A stretch of DNA of 64,000 nucleotides from Ectocarpus siliculosus. Taxonomy: Eukaryota > Sar > Phaeophyceae > Ectocarpales > Ectocarpaceae. Under the pieces are notes generated by a model. That model searched no databases and had not been told where the DNA came from. It saw only the letters and a list, made by a program, of their open reading frames with translations. The stretch's first letter is position 1, and each line of letters begins with the position of its first letter. The position numbers and the translations under genes were made by a program. Positions 44,526 to 56,190 of the stretch are shown piece by piece. Location of the stretch: assembly GCA_000310025.1 (NCBI GenBank), contig FN649731.1:2586811-2650810 (forward strand), written 5' to 3'.

Positions 44526-47500
44526 ACGGGGGGCCCCTCCACCGGTCCCAGAGCGCGGTCTTCGTGCCCTCCAGGCCGGACCAGCAGGCGGCGGACGCGT
44601 CCAGCGCGACGTCAGCGTTGGAGACGAGGAGTGCCGGCGTGGTGACGGATGTGGGGGAGCTGCGGGACGTTAGCGAGATGGATCCTTTCCTACGGGAGGA
44701 AGTGGAGGGCGTCGATGCCAGGTGCGGTGTGGAGGCCTCGGCCGGGGGGCTGTCTGCCCGCGGCGGCGGCGGCGGCGGCGGTTCGATGAACAGGGCCGGG
44801 CGGGCCGGGCTGACGACGGGTGATCTGGTTCGCCTGTACCGCGAGGAGGAGCAAGGGGCCGGGGAAGACTCGGCGCAGGACGAGGATCGGGAGCGGTTGG
44901 GGTCGTCCCAGGTTTGTCGCAGAGCAGATACAAAAAGTGATGTTGATCATGCGAAGATAGACCATGTGGTGTCTTGATTCGCGCGAGAATACGCGGAAGG
45001 CTTGGGATGCGTTGAGTTGTCCTTTCCCTCTGAGACGAAGGAAGGCGTGACGCTTGTCTCGGAATGGAGGATCTCATGCTTCCTCCCTCTGTGAACCTTT
45101 TCTTCTGTTCTCAGGTTTGGAAATTATACCTTCTTGACGATATTGGAGGTTCCGCACTGCTGTGTGTACTTTCCCACGCGGCCAACACCACGCGATCTCA
45201 GTGCTTGCGGTGTACCATTAGTTATTCAAGCTCCTTTTTTGCGGCCTAAAATGAATGAACCGGGGCAGTTGACTCATTTGTGAGGGCATTCCGTCGGCAC
45301 TGTTTTCCTTGATTGCCTTGCACTGCCGCGAAGCCGCGTCGCTGTTCACACACCGCCCTCTTGGCTTGCGCACTCCGCACTCACTGATGAGAACCTGAGG
45401 CAACCGCCCGCAAATGGGAGGCGCGGCAGGTCGTAGTTTTCTAGCAAGCACCGCACGTGGTTATGTGGGACGACGAGGGATGCTGATTGGCCACATCCGC
45501 CGCCGACTCTTTGCACGACAGGGGAAGAGCCTGGGGGGCAGGCGCTTCCGGTGGGGCCTTTCCCGGAAGGCTGCGGCGAAAGCGACTCAGGTGCCGCAGC
45601 TAATGGACCGCAAGAGCAACGTGGAGCAGCTCAAGAGGGACAGAGAGCAGTGGGCGGACCACGGGTTCAAGGTGCTCGGGGTGGAGATCGGACACCTGCC
45701 TCCGACCCAGCAGGTTGCGCTGCTCGTCGGCGGCGTATTCTTCTTCCTGCTCATCTACGGGTACATGCAGGTGATGGAGGGATCTTGGCTGTTTCGCAGG
45801 CGAGAGGTTGGGCTCGGTCCAGGGCTTTTAGTGTTGTCGGGCGGGTGTATGGGTGATGCGCACGTGAGTGGTGTGTGAAGGGAGTGTGCTGTCGAGAGCG
45901 GAACTCCAGATTCTATGGAAGATAATTGATTGTATTTTGAGTTGATCATGTTTCTTGGGTGGATGAGTTTTGGTCCGTAACTTAAATCGTCTGGTTCGCT
46001 CTTTTTCTCGTAACACGCAACTGCTGTTGTGTTTTTGAGGCAAAAATTGACCGATTGTATGCATACAGTTCTTGCCTCAACATCAAACCTCTTATCATGG
46101 CCCGTCGAATGCAGAAGGATGGTCGTTGCCGCAACCGGTTGCAAGCGATCCAACAAGGTCACCGACACCATGTTTGACAAGCGCGCCCCGCGTCGCCTCT
46201 CTCTCCCTTTGTGGCAGGAGTACCTCGTCGTGAAAATCTTCGAACGCAAGTTCGGGCTGTTCATGACCTTCCTCCAGTTTTTCGGTTACGCCACCTGCGC
46301 GGCGTTGCGGAGAGGAGTCCACCGCGAGACGGTCCGGAAGGTCCCGCTGAGGACATACTTCGGCCTGGGTTTCTTGCAGGTGGGTGTCGTGTGCAAGCAG
46401 AGGTAGAGCATTAGGGGGCCGGCTGGGTCACGGCAAGGTACAATATAGCGCGTGCCTCATCGCGGCACGAGAACGTCTTGTGTCCATCTGCAGCAACGAT
46501 CTCATCGGCCGAGAGCACAGGCCCAATTCCAACATGACTTTCATCTTACGCTTGTTCCCGATTGGCCTGGATAGGCGATGAGGCGCAGAAGGAGGCTGTC
46601 ATGCCCCCGCATGGAAAAATGCCCGTTTACAGCGACGTGGGGGTTAAAATTGTTTCATGTCTTGGTGGTGTGCTGTCGGAGTATTGTATAGCCCCTGCTG
46701 TGGTGGTGCTTGCTCGCAGTTGAACGCCCCCTGTCGGCTGCACGTCTGTGTATGCCACGCTTCGTCTCGGTTGTCCTCTGCTTTCTCAGGCGGTGATGCA
46801 GGGACTGACGAACGTGTCGATGATGTACCTCAACTACCCGGCAAAGGTCCTCTTCAAGTCGTCCAGAATGGTGCCCATCATGTGCTTCGGGGTGGTGTGG
46901 CAGGTACGACAAGTGACCCCCCCCTCCCCCTGGCGTTTGTTGAACTAGCCTTGGCTGGTCGGGCTTGCGACACGGACAACGACACGAAACTTGTCGAAAA
47001 GAGCTATACAGCTCAGAGAGTGTTGGCAGTGTTGGCGAGATGGTCGACCCGTTTGCAGCAGGTGATGACACGATGACACGATGCACATGCACGAGCGACT
47101 GTTGCCGCCCTTCACGTGAACGCAAGTATCTACCAGGGTTGCCTCTTTGTGCTGATTGACGGCACCCCAGCAAAGCGTGTCACGATAAAGATTCTCCAAC
47201 CTCGTTATCAATCGTTTTCGCTGTGTCCCCTCCCCCTCTCCTCTGCCCCCCCCGCCCTGTCTTCTGCGCATGATTGTACAACCCAACTGCTGTTGCTGTT
47301 GTAGGGCAAGAGGTACTCGATGAGAGACTGCCTCGTGGTTTGTTTCATAGTTACAGGCTTGGCGACGTTCATGAACGCGGAGACTCGGTCCTCGGCGGAA
47401 TCGGACACGCCGTGCAGCTTGCTAGGGATTCTGTGTATTTCGCTGGCGCTGGTCATCGACGCAGCCAACATCAACATGCAGGTGCGCAGGCTTGCTTAGG

Positions 47501-49971
47501 CTTGCGTTTGGGACGGGGAAAGCGCGCGTGCAGAGAGTGGTCCTGGTTCGGGTCGACCATGGTAGGATGATGTTGTTCACCACATGACATGCCTTTGGTG
47601 TAGTCGATAGAAGTCTTCTGGCTTGCAATCGTAGGAGGCGGCGGGCTACAGGGAGAGAAGCGACGGGCAGGTCACTTCCACAAGACCACCTCTTGCCTGC
47701 GTGTACTTGATGTGTTCTCTTGTAGCTCGGAACAGGCTGCCGTGCTGTTTCACGTGCCCCAAAGTGGGTGCGATATGTATTCGTACCGTCGATTCTGTTG
47801 ATGTCGTGACAAAGAAACGTTGCCGCGGTCGATAACATTTCCTTCTTTTTTGTTCTCCCACCACTGTAAAGCATGAGGCACTACGAGTGCCTGCCACGCC
47901 TATGGCGCCTCTTTCAACAAACTCGACGTTGCTTGGTCGGTCCTGACCGGCATTTGACCCACGCCACCGTTGGTTATGCCGCCGCAGGAGGAGGTGATGA
48001 ACGGGTACGCGAGCTGCCAGGATGAGCTGATCATGTTCTCGTACCTGTGCGGCACCGTGTACGTGGCGTCGTACTGCGTCTTCTCTGGAGAGCTGATCTC
48101 TGGTTTCATGTTTTTGCACGAAAAGGTGGGAGCGGGAGGAGGAGGATACTAATGCAATGCATCGCTGCAGTAGAGTCGCAGATGTGGGCGGCGCTTGTTG
48201 GCAAAGTTTCGGTACTTACCTCTGCCAAGTGGCAGCGGTGAAAGAGCCAGGGCGTTACACGCTGATTTGTCCCACGCAAGTGTGTTTGTTTTTCTTCTTG
48301 AGTTGAGCGGTCACACCGAAGGCGAGGGGAACTGGCGTTGATGCTCAACAACCGACCGCTCGAGCCACCCTACCCTCACGCGCTCTCGAGCGACTGATCT
48401 AGACATGAATATAACTGCTCCCTGACGCGACGTCGTTTACTGTTCGAGATTTCCTCCCCCATACAGCAGTAGGGCGGCGCCTTTTTTCGCTGACGACCGT
48501 CACCATCGTCCTCGTTCCACCACCATTCACGTGTATTCATCTCTGCTTCTTTGTGTTGTCACTCTGTCGTTTGCGTCAGGGCCCGCGCGCGTTCGTGGCG
48601 GTGATGCTGTACTGCGGGGCCGGGTTCTTGGGAGGCAGCTGCGCGGTGGCGTTGACCAAGAGGTTCGGCGCGCTCCACTCGGCCATCACGACCACGGCCC
48701 GAAAGGCGGTGACCTTGATGCTCAGCTTCGCGTATTTCCAGAAGGCCTTCACCCCGCAGCACCTCGTTGGGGCCACCGTGTTCATGATCGGCCTTATGGT
48801 GAGTAGCACCAACCTTTGCCCTCCGTACCATGTCATGCCGGTCGGGGATGGGACGGTCTGTGAGTTGCTGTCGAAGTCCTTTTTGGCTGGGCCGGTTTAG
48901 CGGTCTTCGCGATGCGCCCGCTTCTTGCACCGCCATGTGCGTTGAGCATTGGAGGGTTGGTTGAAGCGTGGATGATCATCCCGTGATCTTTTTAGTATAC
49001 TACAACGCACCACCTTCCGTACCGTGTTCCGTACGTGTTTCCGCGGGATAATTGCTCTCGTGCACCCGGCGCTCGCTTGCTCGCCTGCCCTCAATTGTAT
49101 GTTTTGTGTTTGCACCCTCAACTCTGACCTGTCTTGCCTCGATCGCACGACCCTCTGCTTGTCCCACGTTTGTTTTGCGTTTGCATCATGACGAACACAC
49201 AAGACCAAGATGTTTGGGAAACAGAGCAAGTCCAGCGCACAAACGGGGAAGTCGGCCGAAAACTCTCCGGCCGCGACGCCGTTTATTCAGCCGCACCACC
49301 GAAAACGCCTGAGCGACGCAGAGGCCGGCCAGTCGAGGTGAGTGTTTCGTCAGCCGCACTGGCATCTTGTTTCTCAAATCAAACCTAAAATCATCATCTT
49401 TCGGTTCTCGATTGCCAGGGAGGGAATCCAACAACGGAGCTCTGGAATGTGGTTGGATGCATCAAGATGCGCCGTCTCATGGGAGTATCCAAAAGCATAT
49501 TCTCTCGCCATTTCGATTGGTCTTGCTTGCCTTGCCAGCTCCTACACCCCGCTGCCCCCCCCCCCCCCCCGTCCCCCGTCGCTGATTGTTTCATACCACA
49601 GCTCGGCCGCACTCTCCTCGGGCGGTAGCGGCGGCGACCCCTGCAGCGGCGACGGCTACGGCGTTGTGCGCGGCAGCCACGCCGGCACGACCTGCACGCA
49701 ATCCCCCTCCCCGGTCCGGCAAGAGGGCCCCGCGTCCATCGCGGGAGTCTCTGCGGGCTACCCGGTTAGGCACAGGGGCAACCCCAAGCTCGGCGGCAGC
49801 CCCGCCGCCGGCAGGGGGGGTGGGATCGGGAGTGAGAGGGGCAGTGGACGCGCGGGCGGAGGTGGCCGGGGGGGGCACTGGGTAAGGCAAAAGCAGTTGT
49901 CCCCGCCACGATCGCCGTTCCGCGCCAGGATTGCTTCGCCCCCTGTGACGGGATTGGGCATGGTGGCATGA
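44024..49971 (+). CDS. SLC35B3: Golgi PAPS transporter, SLC35B family (SLC35B3-like), with long tails
   Basis: The core exchanges the sulfate donor PAPS into the Golgi, where sulfotransferases use it; brown algae need this for sulfated fucans. Nine exons with closing phases give about 816 residues: 44024-44911, 45522-45770, 46218-46379, 46790-46903, 47305-47481, 47988-48125, 48580-48798, 49204-49337 and 49602-49971. The transporter core is about 350-655: FLLIYGYMQ, FGLFMTFLQFFGYATCAALR, GLTNVSMMYLNYPAKVLFKS, SRMVPIMCFGVVWQGKRYS, LALVIDAANINMQ, DELIMFSYLCGTVYVASY and SAITTTARKAVTLMLSFAYF. Most family members have about 400 residues. Here the first exon adds about 300 residues rich in His (six in a row), Gly, Ala (a 13-residue run) and Ser. 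The last adds about 120 Gly/Ser/Arg-rich residues. An in-frame Met at 43937 is possible. SLC35B2 is the alternative subfamily. Confidence 0.88.
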
Positions 49972-52293
49972 CAAATGACGGTCCGAGCCCACGCGCGGGA
50001 CGCCTTCCTTGGCTTGTAGGAAGCGGACCACCACCGCCTCCGCCGCCGCTGCTGTGTTGACAACATTGTGTGTGGCTTTTGGTTCTTGCTCGGGTGGGGA
50101 GGCGAAGAGCTGGTGCAAGTTGGTGACCCCTGTCTCTCTGTTGTCGGTGACGCTTATTGGCGAAGGGTTTTTGCGGTGGAGCCGCTGAAGCTCTCCCGTA
50201 GAAGCTAGCTTAGCAGCCATAACAGGCTGGGCCTCCTCGCTGCTGCTTTGAGGTGCGTATCCTGACGCGTTTGTGTGCATTTGCGCAAAACGGCCGTAGT
50301 CGAAGTGGGGTCAACGATGAGTGCGTGTTTCATGTTTTTGACGACCAGCAGTTCTCGAGAATACCCCAAGGTCTTTCCTAGAAGCAGGAGCGGTTTAACT
50401 ATTTGTTATCTAAGCAAAAAGAGCAAAAATTGTCGGCACTGTATCTCGGAAATTTTATGTATCTGCTAGGTGCAGTTTTAGAATGCTACACAACAAGGGA
50501 TTTTTTTTCGTTCTTGAAGTCGTTTTTCTTATTGAAAGTAGTGCCGAAGGGGTGTCGTTGAGTTTGTACCTGTATGTAAAGCCTTCGGGCCTGTCAAACC
50601 AAATTTGAAGGTCAAGTCTCTGAACGGAAATTGCGACGGTCTTTGTAAGGTGTATTCTGAGCTATTTACCCGTTACGTTGGCGAAGGAGGTGGGTAAGGT
50701 AAAGTGTGAGGGTTGGACTGGATTTGCTGGCGTGGCAGGGTGGAGAGTGGTAGAAAGGAGGCGGGGGCGAAAGCCGTTGCGCGTCCAGGGGCTCCGCAGG
50801 ATGTCTTCCGATCCGAGATGTAGAGTCAACGTGAGGTGTCCTCCGACGCGGGTCCCTCCTATGCATAGTCATGCTTTTTTGCGCGGATGAACTCGCGGGT
50901 TGTGCATTTCGATGGGGGCTGGCTGTGTGTTGTGTCGTGCTTTTGTTCCCCGCGCGGTAGGCTGCAAGTACCAGCAGTGCCACGGCGTTCGTTTGGGGAG
51001 AGTCACTTGTCGGTGTAACTACGTATGTACTGTTGTTCTGTGTGTCGTGTGGGATGTTCTGTGGGAGAAAAACGTCTTCGAGATGTTTGCACGTAGTGCT
51101 TGGGTGGACGGGTCGAGAGCACCAAAGCCCACCAAACCGCAAAGCAGGCTCTGCTGTGGTTGTGGGTCGGACTTATTTTGCCGTCCTGTTCAATTTCCAA
51201 GATCGGTCGATACCTCGAACAGAACCGAACCTCCTTCCTTCTCGTGGATTCTTCAATTAATCTCGAGCTGCGACGCTGTTCGTGATGCGGCAACAAGCTT
51301 TGTACGGGACGATGACCGTATGCAGCTAATTTGACTCTGGTGCACAGAGCAACGGGACAGAAGCAGCAGCAGACCAGCGTGATTCGATTCAGGACCCAGT
51401 CTTCATGTATGTGGACAGAAAACTCTGTCGTGTTGTACGCGGTGTGTTCGCAAGAGTTGAGTGAGTTTTGACTGTCTCACATCGCTCGATGAAATACATA
51501 GTAGCTAAAAAGTGGATCAATCATGGCCCAAGAACCACATGTTTGGCACTTGGACGTGACGCCATTCGAGCTATTTACGCTGTTGACAGCCCATGCCCAT
51601 GCTCTTCCACCTCAAGAAAAAACGTTCCGAGTGTTGCAGCATCAAATTAGTCGAAACTGTGCCCTGCGCAAAGGCCACCCGCACAAGCACTAAAAGTGTC
51701 GAGGGGCACGCACTGCTGTTGCTAAGCACCAACACAAGTCTCAGAGGCGTTTAATTAAGCGGGGGCTGGATTTTCCGGCCGGCTACCGGCGTGTCTCTCC
51801 TTGCCCCCCTCTCCCTCTTTCGTCCACGACTGTCTCTGTCGCCACAAACCGCACTGGTGCGTCGCTTTCAAGTCCACCACTAATACTGCTGTCGGCTGCC
51901 GTTTCTCTCGGTAGCACCGCGGACGCCGCCTCCGGCACACGCCGTGCCACGCGCCCGATTTCAGACGGGGGCCATGCCTGCGTTGCACATCAGACCACGC
52001 GCGGAACGGGGAGGGGTGAGGGGCGGGAAGTGTGACAACTTATCGAGGCTTATTCGCCCGCTCTTAATTGTCTCTTTCGTGAGGTGTTGTCTGTGGTCCC
52101 AAATGATGAGGAGGAGTCGCACGACTTCAACGCCGACGTCAACAGGAAAAAACATGAAGCGTCACACACGTGCCACACGGACGGTGCTTGCATTAGGGCT
52201 CTTGAACCGTACAAACTACCTGATGAGCAATGCGGCAGCGATTGGGCTAGAAATGACACCATCATAAACCAACACCGCCGTCGCAACCACCGG
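49972..52293. other. intergenic region, convergent gene ends
   Basis: This lies between the stops of the PAPS transporter (+) and IMP1 (-). It holds two ACTGCTGT motifs near 51.7-51.9 kb. Frames seen on either strand have no conserved motif. Confidence 0.4.
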
Positions 52294-54503
52294 TCATCGG
52301 GCGCATCGGCCTCCGGCTCCGTCTCGCACCTTAAAAAACACCCTGCCTCGAACCATCGCCAGGGGTATCGGGCCGTAGGTCCGGGAGTCGGAGGAGTTGG
52401 AGGGGTTGTCTCCTTCTAGCCACACGTGACCCTCGGGCACAAACTCTGGCCGGTCGTCGAACCACGACCTCGACCGCACTATCACTGTCTCTCCAGGCTG
52501 GGAGAATAAAACGATGGACGGGAGGGTGGTCGGTTCGCTGCGTACTTATTTATTGGTGGGCCGAACGCGCCAAACGAACTACGAACGCGCCAAAGGAAGT
52601 ATTTCAAGATATTGACGGTGATGAAACAGACGGCCATTGTAGCGAGGGCTCGTCTGGGTACTCCCCGTGTACGTGCGACACATGCATGGATGGTGATATA
52701 ACAGTTGAAGCCGTGAACCAATGACAGAAGAGGAGCCCGCAAATCGGTACAAACATATGACATGTGTCCAGGTTCAAGGTGCAGCGAAAGGAGGAAGACG
52801 AAACAAAACTCGAAACAAATATATCGATTAACTGTGCGGGTTAGTGAAACAAATAGTCTACACGGAGTAAAGCAAAGCAGCCCCACAGAGTTGCCGGCAG
52901 TGGCGGTGCGGAAATCGTTCTCGTCCTCGTTTGGCCGGGCATGAGACGACCCTTTCGTGAACAGAACATGGCTCGGAGCAGAACAAACCTCTGCTGCTAT
53001 TTACTGCTGTCGTGGGTAGTAGTCCAGCAAAAAAAAAAAAAGCGCGTGGCTCACCAAGCCAATGATGCGTTTGCAGACCCTGAGCTTGGGGTTTTGAGGG
53101 GGTATGGCGATGACGACGTCCCCCCTGTCCAAGCGGCCAGTCTTGGCAGAGAACATCTCCGCGAAAATGACGTCGCCGGACTGATTGAACGCCGGTATCA
53201 TCGACGGCCCGGAGCACTGCAAGAAAAAAATGCGCAGGCGAAACACCATGCAGCGTACATGCGCGATGCGCGAGTCGTCGGCAAGGGCAGTTTGAGCGGA
53301 GAAAAAGGAGAGAGAGCGCGTGTGTAACGAGATTCGCCCTCTACTGCTGTTTTCTTTCCAGGGCTGTGTGGAACTACATTGCAGCCCGGCCACAGATGGA
53401 TGCAGGTTGCTGCTGCTTTTCCTGTGCTTGGTTCTTGGCTTGCCGCCTTGCAAAACACGATGCAGCCCAGAGTCAATCTGCACCAAACCAGCTGAATTAC
53501 ACACTGAATCAGATGGACATAATATGCGGTATGCGGTATAACTCCTGCATCCCCATCACGACGTTACAATAGACAATAGGCCGCCTGATATTTACAAACC
53601 ACCCTGATGGCAACGCACCATCACCCGCGGATACCTCCAAATACGATGACGAGAGGGAGAGCGCAAGCACGGAAAGCCGCGCGTCAAGATGGGAAAAGAG
53701 CCACAAATGCATCGTGGCCGAAGGGAGGTCAGCAAGATGTACGGACAGGAGCCAAACACGGGCTACGTGGCATGCCTATTCGTACAGTATGCATTCCAGT
53801 AGACAGCAACAATGGCGGTGCACGCGAGAACGATGCCCCCACCCCCCACCCCCGTGATTCAAACCAACTGCACGCACAAAATCACCCCCCCTGACACACA
53901 ACGAGGCCACAGGGAATGTTTAATTAAGGAATAATAAAAACACACACAGAAAGACTACCCATTCGAGATATACATGTCCAGACAGCAGACCTAAAGAACT
54001 GCTATTGAGTCAGGCGTAGGCAGGTGGTCACGTGGTCACCTACAAGGCACATGACGTGAACACCCGCGTTGCGTTTGTGACGATGGTGATGGTTTGCGGT
54101 CGTCGCGACGAGCGAAAACATGTGCTCATGTCCTCCTTGGTGCACACTCTCGACTCTCGACTCATCATGCACGTGACCTCGGTTTGAGATGGTCAAGACA
54201 ATAAACAAGCAAAAACAACGACAACAACAATGATGACCACGGCGACGACAACAACAGCAGCAGCAGCAGCAGCAGAAGCTCTCCCTAGCACCCGATATTG
54301 CAAACACATACCATCACATTGGGGGTGGCTTCAGCTGCCGCAAAATGGTGTGTGCGAAGCATGGAAGAAGTCTCTTGCTTGCTTACCGCCGTGACGCCAA
54401 AGGCATACTCGTTGATGCATTGCAAAATGGACGTCGCTTGTACCACACGCACGACCGGGTTCTGCAGGAAAGCAATTAGCTTGTGTGTCGTTGATGAGGC
54501 CAT
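52294..54503 (-). CDS. IMP1: mitochondrial inner membrane peptidase subunit 1 (IMP1/IMMP1L)
   Basis: IMP1 is a type I signal-peptidase-like Ser/Lys protease that trims sorting signals of proteins delivered to the intermembrane space. Three phase-0 exons (54503-54387, 53216-53055, 52497-52294) give 160 residues, close to human IMMP1L (166). Residues about 12-39 form the N-terminal helix region ([20 protein letters not shown]). The catalytic Ser is S44 in [10 protein letters not shown] and the general-base Lys is K88 in RVCKRIIGL. The 44-residue spacing equals that of the yeast Imp1 dyad. The C-terminal substrate-site block is [20 protein letters not shown], then [17 protein letters not shown]. 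After FFK the frame runs [11 protein letters not shown] to a stop. The usual family ending begins VWP, so a small last exon may be missing and FFK|GTGCGA may be a donor. Confidence 0.9.
53922..53973 (-). repeat. 52-bp dispersed repeat, copy 2, in IMP1 intron 1
   Basis: It is the reverse-complement partner of 38849-38900 and lies within the 1.2-kb first intron of IMP1. It begins at a TTAATTAAGGAATAATAAAA sequence. Confidence 0.8.
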
Positions 54504-56190
54504 CTTTGTTCCACGTACCACGTCGTGTGTCCTCGTGCAGAAGCCAGTACTCTAGGCACAATCATGAATGGCTGTGACAAACACAGAGCAGTGCAGGGGA
54601 GGGGCCTCTCGGGAGCACCAGCTGTGTGTGCCCTTGTTTAGAAATGGAAGGAGGCATTTCGATACCAAAGTACCATTTCCACCAACAGCGGAGCACGCGG
54701 CGTGTTACACCAGCAGGTTTGTAGCGAGACCGTCTTCGTCGGCGTTGAACGTGTGTCCAATGTATCTACCGGCGTGTGTATTGAGTCCAAATAAAAACGG
54801 AATAGCCCACAATTCACCCTTACAACACCAAAGCACAAAAACGCTGGCCTTGAACTCCCACGAAAAAATGTCCCACGTCCCGAAGGAGGTTATTGTACTA
54901 CTACTGTAGTCAACTGCTGTAGAGCGACATAGTGTTCATTTTGTCATGTTTTTTGGAGATCTCCTTTCCTGTACACCTCTCCCACACGATGAAACCGAAA
55001 AATTGTTTATTTACACACAACCACCAAGGTTTACCACCAAGGTTTGCGTTGGTTTTGGTTTCGAAACGAAATTAATCGACGGCGCGAACTACCTCATACT
55101 TGTAGTCCCGGACCGAAACAAACGCATGTCATGTATCGGAACCATCAGCCACGGAGACTCGTTTACAGTTGGATCATCGGAACAATCTTGCCCTGGGCTC
55201 GGTTCTTCCGTCTCTCCGTTTTAACGCTGGAAAAAACGTAATAAAGCCAAGAACAGCTGCTGCTTGCACAGCACATTGCCCCCAGAGAAACGGTATCAAT
55301 CCATCCCGTCTGCACCATAACGCCTGCCGACTTGACACAGCAGCAACATATGTCTCCGCAGAGCCAGATGAGCACAAGGGTAGCAAAGACGCTGCTCTCG
55401 CCCACGCGCGCGTGTAGTGAGTCCAGATACATACGAAACAACACACGCCCTATATTATTCTTTTTGGCAAACACAAAACGAGTCAAAGCGCAAGGCGTTC
55501 CGCGCACGATGCATAAACGCTGGCGAAAACGACGAAATCGCCTAAAAGACTCTATTGACTCCCGAACGAATCACGAGAGAATTTATGGCGGGGCCTGCGC
55601 TATTTTGGATAGAACGAGATACTGCTGCAGGCGGGAAGGATGTGAGCTTACCGCCACGCGCAGTCGTCTCCCTAAATCTAATTCAATTTCTCTTCACAAA
55701 TCGTCTAAGACTGCTACAGCAGTTCGGGTACGACAAACATGACTCCCCCTAGGAAACAGTGCCGTACATCAGCACCCTGTCCCGCAACGGCTGCTATCAT
55801 CCACATCATCAGGATCAGCAACACGACAAGAAGGAAAAAAAAAAACACGGAACAGAGTGGCTGAATATCTACGATGGTGGAAAATCTACCATACCAGTTG
55901 AGAACGTTCACATAGTACCAAGACGGGGTCGTCAACTACCCCATCTGCTTCTGGCGCGCCGGGTGTCGTGTCATATTACCCGTCACGCGTATACGCCCTT
56001 TTCCCCCCAAAGACCTCCAACACCAAACCCGAAGTAGCCCCGTACCATAACGTCTCATCCTTGCGAGGACTCATCACAGATTGTAACCAAAAGCACCATG
56101 CACATTTGTTCGACGCCGCTCGCCCACTCGCTCCAGCCGGATGTGTCTACAGTCTACCAACGATGTTGGCTGGCGCAGGGTGAATTAATT
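54504..56190. other. intergenic region
   Basis: This lies between the IMP1 start and the end of the ORANGE-like gene, both on -. It holds the IMP1 promoter, and an ACTGCTGT copy near 54.92 kb and an ACAGCAGT copy near 55.72 kb. No coding block was recognised. Confidence 0.4.
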
